Origin: Oscillospiraceae bacterium
GTDB lineage: Bacteria > Bacillota > Clostridia > Oscillospirales > Oscillospiraceae
Assembly (NCBI GenBank): GCA_017395935.1
Contig: JAFQNL010000005.1
Span: 1 to 44,930 of the forward strand
Direction of reading: 5' to 3'
Length of the DNA stretch: 44,930 nt
Shown: positions 39,087 through 44,930 of the stretch, piece after piece
How the letters are laid out: every line of letters starts with the position of its first letter
Position numbering within the stretch: the first letter of the stretch is position 1
The notes under the pieces: model-generated
What the model saw: only the letters and a program-made list of their open reading frames with translations
Database searches by the model: none
What the model was told of the DNA's origin: nothing
Translations under genes and position numbers: made by a program

Positions 39087-40484
39087 ATGGAAAAGAACAA
39101 TTCGCGCAGCACCTTTACCAGCTCGCTGGGTTTCGTCTTCGCGGCCGCAGGCAGCGCAGTCGGCCTGGGTAATATCTGGCGTTTCCCCTATCTGGCAGCC
39201 AAGGATGGCGGCGGCCTCTTCCTGGTCACCTATGTCGTTCTGGCTCTCACCTTTGGCTTTGCCCTGCTGACCACAGAGATCGCTCTGGGCCGCAAGACCC
39301 GTCAGAGCCCTCTCACCGCCTACAAGCAGCTGTCTGCCAAGTGGAGCTGGATTGGTATCGTGGCCTGTCTGGTCCCGGCCATCATTCTCCCCTACTACAG
39401 CGTGATCGGCGGCTGGATTCTGAAGTATCTGGCAGAGTTCCTTACCGGCAATGCCGCCTCCACCGTAGCCGACGGCTACTTCACCGGCTTCATTACCGCT
39501 CAGTGGGCTCCCATTATCTGGTTTGCCATCTTCCTGCTGGCCACCATGCTGGTCGTCTATAAGGGCGTTCAGCAGGGTATCGAGCGGCTGTCCAAGGTGC
39601 TGATGCCTGTGCTGCTGGTGCTTATTCTCTGCATCGCCATCTTCTCTCTCACCCTGACCCACACCGACGAGGCCGGCGTCACCCGGACCGGTCTGCAGGG
39701 TCTGGCCATCTATCTGATTCCCAACTTTGAGGGCATGACCCTGAGCAAGTTCCTGGGCGTGCTCACCGACGCCATGGGTCAGCTCTTCTTCTCCATCAGC
39801 GTGGCCATGGGCATTATGATCGCCTACGGTTCCTACGTCTCCAAGGAGACCAACCTGGTCCAGTCTGTCAACCGGATCGAGTTCTTCGATACGCTGGTGG
39901 CCTTCCTGGCCGGTCTGATGATCATCCCCGCCGTCTACACCTTCATGGGCCCCGAGGGTATGTCCTCCGGCCCCAGCCTGATGTTCATCTCTATGCCCAA
40001 GATCTTCTCCGCTATGGGCGGCATTGGCATCGTCGTCGGTATCGCCTTCTTTGTCATGGTCACCTTTGCCGCTCTGACCTCCTCTGTCTCCATTATGGAG
40101 GCCGTCACCAGCAGCTTTATGGATGAGTTCCATCTCAAGCGGAAGACCTCCGTTCTGCTGGTCACGCTGGGCGCCTTCATTATGGGCACCATCGTCTGCC
40201 TGGGCTACAACCTCTTCTACTTCGACCTGACTCTGCCCAACGGCGCTGTGGGTCAGATTCTGGATATTCTGGACTACGCCAGCAACAATATCCTGATGCC
40301 TCTGGTCTCCATCGCCACCTGCATTCTGGTGGGCTGGGTGGCCAAGCCCAAGGCCATTATCGACGAGATCACCCTCAACGGCGAGCGCTTCCCCCGGGAG
40401 AAGCTCTACGTGGTCATGGTCAAGTATGTCACTCCCATTATGCTCCTCTTCCTGCTGCTCCAGTCTCTGGGCATCGTGAAGTAA
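39087..40484 (+). CDS. Sodium-dependent transporter of the NSS/SNF family
   Basis: A 465-residue membrane protein with about 11-12 spans, of the neurotransmitter:sodium symporter family, which couples sodium entry to uptake of amino acids or related amines. The first helix carries the family signature AAGSAVGLGNIWRFPYLA (the unwound sodium/substrate site). The YSVIGGWILKYL and SISVAMGIMIAYGSY segments also fit. Bacterial relatives include LeuT, TnaT and MhsT, so an amino acid substrate is likely but not determined. TCGGAGGAAA lies 6 bases before the ATG. It is a single gene with a strong terminator, behind the noncoding stretch described above. Confidence 0.95.
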   Translation: MEKNNSRSTFTSSLGFVFAAAGSAVGLGNIWRFPYLAAKDGGGLFLVTYVVLALTFGFALLTTEIALGRKTRQSPLTAYKQLSAKWSWIGIVACLVPAIILPYYSVIGGWILKYLAEFLTGNAASTVADGYFTGFITAQWAPIIWFAIFLLATMLVVYKGVQQGIERLSKVLMPVLLVLILCIAIFSLTLTHTDEAGVTRTGLQGLAIYLIPNFEGMTLSKFLGVLTDAMGQLFFSISVAMGIMIAYGSYVSKETNLVQSVNRIEFFDTLVAFLAGLMIIPAVYTFMGPEGMSSGPSLMFISMPKIFSAMGGIGIVVGIAFFVMVTFAALTSSVSIMEAVTSSFMDEFHLKRKTSVLLVTLGAFIMGTIVCLGYNLFYFDLTLPNGAVGQILDILDYASNNILMPLVSIATCILVGWVAKPKAIIDEITLNGERFPREKLYVVMVKYVTPIMLLFLLLQSLGIVK

Positions 40485-40493
40485 GCTTCCCTC

Positions 40494-40527
40494 AAGGCAC
40501 ACTTCTCCGGAAGTGTGCCTTTCTTTT
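40494..40527 (+). terminator. Terminator of the symporter gene
   Basis: A 12-bp perfect stem (AAGGCACACTTC, 40494-40505, with 40510-40521), TCCG loop, then TCTTTTC. Confidence 0.88.
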
Positions 40528-40547
40528 CCCCGAGCTCCTCCCTTCAG

Positions 40548-40575
40548 TTGACATTGGTCAGGGTTGGTGTAAAAT
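40548..40575 (+). promoter_or_regulatory. Promoter of coaX
   Basis: TTGACA (40548-40553), 16-bp spacer, TAAAAT (40570-40575). Confidence 0.65.
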
Positions 40576-40612
40576 AGAACTACAGACTTTAAGACAAAGG
40601 CGGATGAATGCT

Positions 40613-41392
40613 ATGATCCTTGCCATTGATATCGGCAATACCAATATTGTCATGGGCGGTCTGGTGGACGGAAAGCAGGTTTTCTCCTCCCGCTTTGCCA
40701 GCGACCGGAACAAGACGGAGGATGAATATGCCCTGATGATTCAGGGAATTCTCTCCATGCACCATGTGGATCCCTCGGAGATCGAGGGCGGTATCCTCTC
40801 CTCGGTGGTCCCCTATCTGCGCACGGTGGTGCCCAGAGCGGTCTATCTGCTTACGGGCAAGCAGCTTCTGGTCGTGGGCTCCGGCTTAAAGACGGGGCTG
40901 AATATCCGGATGGATAACCCTGCCTCGGTGGGCAGCGATCTGATTGTGGACGCTGTGGCCGCGCTGGCCAAGTTCCCCCCTCCGCTGGTCATCTTTGATA
41001 TGGGTACGGCCACCACCATGTCGGTCATTGACGCCCGGGGAGACTATGTGGGCGGTATGATCATTCCCGGTCTCCGGGTGTCCATGGACGCCCTGTCCGC
41101 CCGGGCTGCCCAGCTGCCCTATATCAACTTCGCCGCTCCCGACAAGCTGATCGGCACCAATACGGTGGACTGTATGCAGTCGGGCGCCGTCTACGGCTGC
41201 GCCGCCATGATGGACGGGCTCATTGACCGGGTGGAGGATGAGCTGGGCCAGAAGGTGACGTGCGTGCTCACCGGCGGACTGGGCAAGGTAGTAGGTCCCC
41301 ACTGCCGGCGGGAGATCCATATTATCCCCGATCTGCTGATCGACGGTCTCAAGGTGCTGTACGAAAAGAATCAGCCCAAGAGAAAAAAGTAA
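40613..41392 (+). CDS. coaX: Type III pantothenate kinase
   Basis: A 259-residue ASKHA-fold kinase that phosphorylates pantothenate, the first step of coenzyme A synthesis; the type III enzyme is not inhibited by CoA. The N-terminal phosphate loop is DIGNTNIVMG (residues 5-14). The conserved AVGSDLIVDAVAA-like and FDMGTATTMSVID blocks follow. ATG 40613 gives the usual CoaX start MILAIDIGNTN and has AAAGGCGG about 9 bases upstream; the in-frame ATG 40604 lies too close to that site. It is a single gene; a tRNA-Gly follows. Confidence 0.95.
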   Translation: MILAIDIGNTNIVMGGLVDGKQVFSSRFASDRNKTEDEYALMIQGILSMHHVDPSEIEGGILSSVVPYLRTVVPRAVYLLTGKQLLVVGSGLKTGLNIRMDNPASVGSDLIVDAVAALAKFPPPLVIFDMGTATTMSVIDARGDYVGGMIIPGLRVSMDALSARAAQLPYINFAAPDKLIGTNTVDCMQSGAVYGCAAMMDGLIDRVEDELGQKVTCVLTGGLGKVVGPHCRREIHIIPDLLIDGLKVLYEKNQPKRKK

Positions 41393-41413
41393 CCCCCTTC
41401 GACATTTTGCCCC

Positions 41414-41442
41414 TTGCGGGACGTGCTCCGGAATGGTATAAT
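41414..41442 (+). promoter_or_regulatory. Promoter of tRNA-Gly
   Basis: TTGCGG (41414-41419), 17-bp spacer, TATAAT (41437-41442) with extended TGG. Confidence 0.65.
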
Positions 41443-41463
41443 TCCTATGTTGTTTCGGAACAG

Positions 41464-41534
41464 GCAGGTGTAGTTCAATGGCAGAACTCCAGCTTCCCAA
41501 GCTGGTCACGAGGGTTCGATTCCCTTCACCTGCT
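41464..41534 (+). tRNA. tRNA-Gly (anticodon CCC)
   Basis: A 71-nt tRNA. Acceptor GCAGGTG pairs with CACCTGC, discriminator T. Anticodon stem CCAGC/GCTGG with loop TTCCCAA gives anticodon CCC (reads GGG). T-arm is GAGGG-TTCGATT-CCCTT. CCA is not encoded. Confidence 0.96.
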
Positions 41535-41540
41535 TAAAAA

Positions 41541-41588
41541 CAAAAAGACCTCTCAGGCTTCTGTCACCTGAGAGGTCTTGTCTTTTTG
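41541..41588. terminator. Bidirectional terminator between tRNA-Gly and the Dabb gene
   Basis: A 13-bp perfect stem (41545-41557 with 41567-41579), 9-nt loop; GTCTTTTTG follows on the plus side and CTTTTTGTTTTT on the minus side. Confidence 0.9.
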
Positions 41589-41590
41589 CC

Positions 41591-41881
41591 TCAGAGATAG
41601 TAGTCGATGGCCACGCTGGCTTCCCGGACGGCGTGCATATGCTTTTTCACCACGCCGCAGTGGTAAGGATCGGCCTGATAGGCGTCCAGCGCCTCGGGGC
41701 TGTCCAGCAGCACCTGGAGAATTACGTCGTAGGAGCGGTCGGAATGGAGAAAGTCCACGCCGACTTCGATGCCCCGGAGCATGGGTACGTTACCCTCCAT
41801 ACTGAGCAGGACTTCCTTGATCTTCTGGCAGTTTTCAGGACTGTTATCCTTGAGCTTGAAGCAGACGATATGTTTGATCAT
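41591..41881 (-). CDS. Dabb (stress-responsive alpha/beta barrel) family protein
   Basis: A 96-residue small protein with the family start MIKHIVCFKLKD and the C-terminal HMHAVREASVAIDYYL pattern. Dabb proteins form dimeric alpha/beta barrels related to EthD and to polyketide cyclases; most bacterial members have no assigned reaction. It has its own promoter located in the end of the hrb gene, and a shared bidirectional terminator. It lies downstream of the Hrb gene on the same strand, which might place it in the oxidative stress response, but this is inference. Confidence 0.88.
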   Translation of the reverse strand: MIKHIVCFKLKDNSPENCQKIKEVLLSMEGNVPMLRGIEVGVDFLHSDRSYDVILQVLLDSPEALDAYQADPYHCGVVKKHMHAVREASVAIDYYL

Positions 41882-41925
41882 ACTAGTTCCCTCTTTCTCT
41901 GCCCCGGGCAGTGATTTCTGGGTCT

Positions 41926-41955
41926 ATGATACCCGTGTTCCTCCAGCCTTGTCAA
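41926..41955 (-). promoter_or_regulatory. Promoter of the Dabb gene
   Basis: Minus strand: TTGACA (41950-41955), 18-bp spacer, TATCAT (41926-41931). Confidence 0.55.
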
Positions 41956-41963
41956 GAGAGGGC

Positions 41964-42566
41964 TCAGAGACGCTCAAAGTCCTCCGGGCCATGCTTGCAC
42001 CAGGGGCAGACGAAGTCGGCGGGCAGCTCCTCTTCCTCATGGACATAGCCGCAGATTCTGCAGCGCCAGCCCTTCTTCTCGGTCGCTTTCCGCTCAGGCT
42101 TGGGCTTAACGTTTGCATGGTAATAGCTGTAGCTCATGGAGGGCTGAGAGGAGAGAACTTTGCTCTCGGTCACCTCGGCAATGAAAACGGTATGGCTGCC
42201 CAGATCTACCGTCTGTACCACCTTGCCGGAGAGCATGGCGTTGGTCCAGTCGGCCAGGTAGACCAGCCCGTTGTCCGAGCGGGAAATACCGGGACAGTCA
42301 TAGACCTTGTTCTCCGTCCGGCCGCTGCGGAAGCCAAAGCGCTGGAAGAGAGAGAAGGGGGCAGACTGGGACAGAATGGAGACGTTAAAAAGCCCGGTAT
42401 TCAGGATCATATCGTGGGTATAGTTTTGCTTATTCACGGTGACCGAGATCCGAAGCGGGTCACTGGTCATCTGGGACAGGGTATTGATCACGCAGCCGTT
42501 ATCAAAGAACCCCTCTTTCGCGGTAAGGATATAGAGACCATAGGTGATCGAACGCAGTGCTTCCAT
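41964..42566 (-). CDS. hrb: High-molecular-weight rubredoxin (flavin reductase domain fused to rubredoxin)
   Basis: A 200-residue fusion. Residues 1-155 are an FMN-binding flavin-reductase-like domain (…ALRSITYGLYILTA, GCVINTLSQMTSDP, FNVSILSQ). Residues 167-200 are a rubredoxin with iron ligands Cys169, Cys172, Cys187 and Cys190 (CRIC...CPWC). This layout matches Hrb of Moorella, known to pass electrons from NADH to the flavodiiron protein FprA for reduction of NO or O2. An fprA gene lies 0.8 kb away on the other strand, with a similar upstream motif. AAAGGAGG lies 8 bases before the ATG and a promoter with perfect spacing precedes it. Confidence 0.9.
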   Translation of the reverse strand: MEALRSITYGLYILTAKEGFFDNGCVINTLSQMTSDPLRISVTVNKQNYTHDMILNTGLFNVSILSQSAPFSLFQRFGFRSGRTENKVYDCPGISRSDNGLVYLADWTNAMLSGKVVQTVDLGSHTVFIAEVTESKVLSSQPSMSYSYYHANVKPKPERKATEKKGWRCRICGYVHEEEELPADFVCPWCKHGPEDFERL

Positions 42567-42584
42567 TATAATGCCTCCTTTTAT

Positions 42585-42601
42585 TAGGAACTATTCTTGT
42601 T
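42585..42601 (-). promoter_or_regulatory. Motif shared with fprA, downstream of the hrb -10 box
   Basis: Minus strand AACAAGAATAGTTCCTA; 15 of 17 bases equal the motif before fprA (43277-43293), in the same orientation to transcription. It covers the expected start site. Confidence 0.5.
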
Positions 42602-42604
42602 TGC

Positions 42605-42633
42605 AGTATAGCGCTCCCAAAGACCACTGTCAA
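42605..42633 (-). promoter_or_regulatory. Promoter of hrb
   Basis: Minus strand: TTGACA (42628-42633), 17-bp spacer, TATACT (42605-42610). Confidence 0.8.
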
Positions 42634-42651
42634 GGCTGGGGCAGCTTTTTC

Positions 42652-42680
42652 TTGCATTCTTCTCTCCGGAGGACCATAAT
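42652..42680 (+). promoter_or_regulatory. Promoter of the YgjP-type gene
   Basis: TTGCAT (42652-42657), 17-bp spacer, CATAAT (42675-42680); divergent to the hrb promoter. Confidence 0.55.
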
Positions 42681-42706
42681 AGATCTATCAGACAGGAGGG
42701 AAGAGC

Positions 42707-43222
42707 ATGTACAACTATCGCCTGATCCGCAGTCAGCGAAAGACCCTTTCCCTGACGGTAGAGGCCGATCTCTCCATCGTCGTTCGCTCACCGATGGAAG
42801 TGAACCGGTCAGTAATTGATCAGTTCGTTTCTGACCACGAGAGCTGGATTGCCCGTCAGCTCCAACGCCAGCAGGAGCGTAAAGCCCGTCATCCGGAGCC
42901 CACCGAAGAGCAGGCCCGGGCAATACGGGCGGCAGCCGAGGCTATTTTGCCCCAAAAGGTGGCCCACTATGCCAGACTCATGGGCCTCTCCCCTGCCGGT
43001 GTCACCATCACCGGCGCCCGAAAGCGCTTCGGCTCCTGCTCAGCCAAGAATCGGCTCTGCTTCTCCTGGCGGCTCATGGGTTATCCGGAAGAGGCCATTG
43101 ACTATGTCGTGGTTCACGAGCTGGCACATATTCGCCATAAGGACCACAGCGCCGCCTTTCACGCCTGCGTCGCTCAGATCCTCCCCGACCATATCGAGCG
43201 GAGAAAGCTGCTCCGGCTCTGA
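42707..43222 (+). CDS. YgjP-like (M48-type) zinc metalloprotease
   Basis: A 171-residue protein of the YgjP/WLM group. The zinc motif is HELAHIRHKDHS (His137, Glu138, His141, with His147 as the likely third ligand). The N-terminal beta-rich part starts YRLIRSQRKTLSLTV, and KRFGSCSAKNRLCFSWRL is the conserved middle block. It resembles SprT/WSS1-type proteases, which act on DNA-protein crosslinks in some organisms; no substrate is known for this group. AGGAGG lies about 7 bases before the ATG. It lies between hrb and fprA but has its own promoter and a GC-rich hairpin at its end. Confidence 0.85.
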   Translation: MYNYRLIRSQRKTLSLTVEADLSIVVRSPMEVNRSVIDQFVSDHESWIARQLQRQQERKARHPEPTEEQARAIRAAAEAILPQKVAHYARLMGLSPAGVTITGARKRFGSCSAKNRLCFSWRLMGYPEEAIDYVVVHELAHIRHKDHSAAFHACVAQILPDHIERRKLLRL

Positions 43223-43227
43223 TCTCT

Positions 43228-43262
43228 CCCTCGGCCGCCCGGTCCGACAGGGCGGCCGAGGG
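43228..43262 (+). terminator. GC-rich hairpin after the YgjP-type gene
   Basis: A 13-bp perfect stem (43228-43240 with 43250-43262) but no T tract; it may pause or weakly terminate. Confidence 0.4.
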
Positions 43263-43276
43263 ACAATCATTCGTTA

Positions 43277-43293
43277 AACAAGAATTATTCCTA
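43277..43293 (+). promoter_or_regulatory. Motif shared with hrb, just upstream of the fprA -35
   Basis: AACAAGAATTATTCCTA, ending at the base before the -35 box; core GAAT-T-ATTC is a dyad. It matches 15 of 17 bases before hrb. Confidence 0.5.
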
Positions 43294-43322
43294 TTTACAA
43301 AAGATTCCAGGCATGGTATACT
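43294..43322 (+). promoter_or_regulatory. Promoter of fprA
   Basis: TTTACA (43294-43299), 17-bp spacer, TATACT (43317-43322) with extended TGG. Confidence 0.7.
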
Positions 43323-43358
43323 GAGGATGTGAAATTTATCTGACCGGAGGATATTCTG

Positions 43359-44522
43359 ATGAATCATATTGATTTTTCCAAGGCCATTCGCTATATCGGC
43401 TGCGACGACCACAGCATTGATCTGTTTGAAAACCAGTACAAGGTACCGAAGGGAATTAGCTACAACTCCTATCTGATTCTGGACGAGAAGGTAGCGATTA
43501 TGGACACGGTGGACCGGAGAGCTTCTCAGGACTGGCTGGAAAAGCTCCGCCAGGGTCTGGACGGCCGAAAGCCGGACTATCTGGTGGTCCACCATCTGGA
43601 GCCCGATCACGCCTACCATATTCAGCTGGCAGCAGAGCTCTATCCTGAGATGACCATCGTGGCCTCGGCCAAGGCAGTGGCAATGATGCCCCAGTTCTTC
43701 ACCATGGACTTTACCGGCCGCGTCATGGCTGTTCAGGAGGGGGACAAGCTCTCTCTGGGTCAGCATGAGCTTACCTTTGTTATGGCTCCCATGGTCCACT
43801 GGCCTGAGGTCATGGTCAGCTACGAGTCCAGCGAGAAAGTTCTCTTCTCTGCCGACGGCTTTGGCAAGTTCGGCGCGCTGGATATTGACGACAACTGGGA
43901 CGACGAGGCCCGGCGGTACTACTTCAATATCGTAGGCAAGTACGGCGGCCCGGTCCAGACTCTGCTGAAGAAGGCGGCCGGACTGGATATCCGGACCATC
44001 TGCCCCCTCCACGGTCCTGTGCTCACCGGAGACCTGAGTCACTACATCGGAAAGTACCAGACCTGGTCCAGCTATCAGCCGGAGGAGGACGGGGTGGTCA
44101 TCGCCTACGCTTCCATCCACGGCAACACGGAAAAGGCCGCCCATAAGCTGGCCGAAATCCTCCGTCAGAAGGGAGCGGAGCAGGTTCGCCTCTTCGATCT
44201 TAGCCGCAGCGACAAGTCGGAGGTAGTAGAGAACGCCTTCCGCTACAGCAAGCTGGTATTGGCTGCCTCCTCCTATGACGGCGGCGTCTTCCCGCCCATG
44301 GAGCATCTGCTCACCACTCTGGTCAGCAAGATGTATCAGAACCGCCGGGTCGCTCTGGTGGAGAATGGCTCCTGGGGCCCCACCGCCGGACGGGTCATGA
44401 AGAGCTATGTGGACAAGCTGAAAAAGATTGATCTCTGCCCCACCATGGTCACCATCTGGTCCACCCTGAAGGACAAGGATCTCTCCGCTCTGGAGCAGCT
44501 GGCAGAGGAGCTGCTGGCCTGA
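43359..44522 (+). CDS. fprA: Flavodiiron protein (A-type flavoprotein FprA)
   Basis: A 387-residue soluble enzyme that reduces O2 to water and/or NO to N2O. The beta-lactamase-like domain carries the di-iron ligands His79, Glu81, Asp83, His84 (HLEPDH), His147, Asp166 and His218 (CPLHGP). The flavodoxin domain (about 246-387) has the FMN phosphate loop ASIHGNTE. No extra rubredoxin or flavin-reductase domain is fused, so an external electron donor is required; the Hrb gene at 41964-42566 would supply it. ACCGGAGG lies 9 bases before the ATG. It is a single gene with a perfect terminator. Confidence 0.96.
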   Translation: MNHIDFSKAIRYIGCDDHSIDLFENQYKVPKGISYNSYLILDEKVAIMDTVDRRASQDWLEKLRQGLDGRKPDYLVVHHLEPDHAYHIQLAAELYPEMTIVASAKAVAMMPQFFTMDFTGRVMAVQEGDKLSLGQHELTFVMAPMVHWPEVMVSYESSEKVLFSADGFGKFGALDIDDNWDDEARRYYFNIVGKYGGPVQTLLKKAAGLDIRTICPLHGPVLTGDLSHYIGKYQTWSSYQPEEDGVVIAYASIHGNTEKAAHKLAEILRQKGAEQVRLFDLSRSDKSEVVENAFRYSKLVLAASSYDGGVFPPMEHLLTTLVSKMYQNRRVALVENGSWGPTAGRVMKSYVDKLKKIDLCPTMVTIWSTLKDKDLSALEQLAEELLA

Positions 44523-44535
44523 CAGCCCAAATAAG

Positions 44536-44566
44536 AAAGCCCCCGTTTTAAAACGGGGGCTTTTTA
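44536..44566 (+). terminator. Terminator of fprA
   Basis: A perfect 14-bp inverted repeat with no spacer (44536-44549 with 44550-44563); A-T rich ends and GC-rich core, followed by TT. Confidence 0.88.
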
Positions 44567-44736
44567 AGTCCGGCCCGGTCGGTGACTGCCCCCGGCAGGA
44601 GAGCGTCTGCGTTAAGTTCCTCCCGGGGAAACAAAGAGAAGGTGTCCTGGATTTCCAGACCGCCGCTGTCTGTTTTACAGTCCCCCAAAAACATGCATGT
44701 CAGGAGCAGAGGTTCAAATTCAGGTGATATATAGCA
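44567..44736. other. Gap without genes after fprA
   Basis: No gene or clear structure. An 82-codon frame on the minus strand lacks a ribosome site and is not supported. Base composition becomes AT-richer after about 44,680. Confidence 0.5.
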
Positions 44737-44765
44737 TTGACAACGAATAATAACAGGTATATAAT
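44737..44765 (+). promoter_or_regulatory. Perfect sigma-A consensus promoter
   Basis: TTGACA (44737-44742), 17-bp spacer, TATAAT (44760-44765), 31 bases before the small ORF. Confidence 0.8.
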
Positions 44766-44795
44766 CGCATAAAATCACAGGAAGGAGAGCTGACA

Positions 44796-44894
44796 ATGTT
44801 CCGTTATTGCTTCAATGCAGTTAATAACAAGTCCGGTAACCCTATGCAGTGGCATGGTGTCGGGCTTACATTGTCATACTCTTTTTTAGGATAA
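44796..44894 (+). CDS. Small ORF, 32 residues, unknown
   Basis: The ATG has a strong ribosome site (AGGAAGGAGAG, 7 bases away) and a consensus promoter. The frame runs 32 codons to TAA at 44892-44894. The product starts MFRYCFNAVNNKSGN and ends in a hydrophobic, aromatic stretch (GLTLSYSFLG). There is no signal peptide, no charged amphipathic helix and no family that I recognise. It may be a short peptide, a leader peptide for a gene beyond the window, or a remnant. The local AT-rich composition differs from the rest of the window. Confidence 0.4.
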   Translation: MFRYCFNAVNNKSGNPMQWHGVGLTLSYSFLG

Positions 44895-44930
44895 CCGCAT
44901 TAGGATATTCATAAAAACAGATGCAGTGCA

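Noticed and set aside
1-44930. CRISPR array, insertion sequence, prophage, replication origin
   Set aside because: No regularly spaced repeats, no transposase or integrase gene with terminal repeats, no phage structural genes, and no dnaA-box cluster were seen.

Overview
The window looks like a chromosomal segment of a gut-type anaerobic Firmicute of the Clostridia, most likely Oscillospirales. The signs are a GC-rich coding style, AGGAGG ribosome sites, sigma-A promoters (TTGACA/TATAAT type), a T-box leader, a LexA site of the Gram-positive type, a coaX-type pantothenate kinase, a flavodiiron protein with high-molecular-weight rubredoxin, and a split cobalamin-dependent methionine synthase. 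The family placement is inference; no rRNA is present. I saw no CRISPR array, insertion sequence or prophage.

Layout. 1-7.1 kb, mostly plus strand: the end of a sugar ABC transporter ATPase, an AEC permease, a minus-strand nucleotidyltransferase, the two-subunit L-serine dehydratase (sdaAB-sdaAA), an alpha/beta hydrolase and a class I aminotransferase. 7.1-16.9 kb: a GNAT acetyltransferase, NADP-isocitrate dehydrogenase, a sirtuin, a plus-strand zinc-ribbon/SH3/YARHG membrane protein, an MBL-fold hydrolase, an EF-G paralogue, and a lipid kinase-HAD pair. 17-20 kb, plus strand: ilvE, a MazG-like/SDR pair and an ECF S component.

20-36 kb, almost all minus strand: metH with its separate activation subunit; a small DNA-binding protein resembling a resolvase tail; a cysE-cysS operon under a cysteine T-box; rimO-pgsA; a DUF1385-prmC-recA-recX operon whose only convincing promoter carries two LexA-type boxes; and a lipoprotein-response regulator-histidine kinase operon. 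36-38.5 kb: tRNA-Leu(CAA) and a surface-protein cluster whose first gene has lost its 5' end. 38.5-39.1 kb is a gene-free stretch with two good promoters, operator-like dyads and three terminator-type hairpins. 39-44.9 kb: a sodium symporter, coaX, tRNA-Gly(CCC), a Dabb protein, Hrb, a YgjP-type metalloprotease, FprA, and a 32-codon ORF behind a consensus promoter.

The clearest functional units are serine breakdown (sda), cysteine synthesis and charging (T-box cysE-cysS), methionine synthesis (metH plus its reactivation partner), SOS/recombination (recA-recX in a LexA-type regulated operon), and oxygen or nitric oxide detoxification (Hrb and FprA, which share a 17-bp upstream motif). The observations I rate highest are the SOS boxes placed four genes upstream of recX, the shared Hrb/FprA motif, the noncoding stretch at 38.5-38.95 kb, and the sharp 5' truncation of the surface gene beside it.
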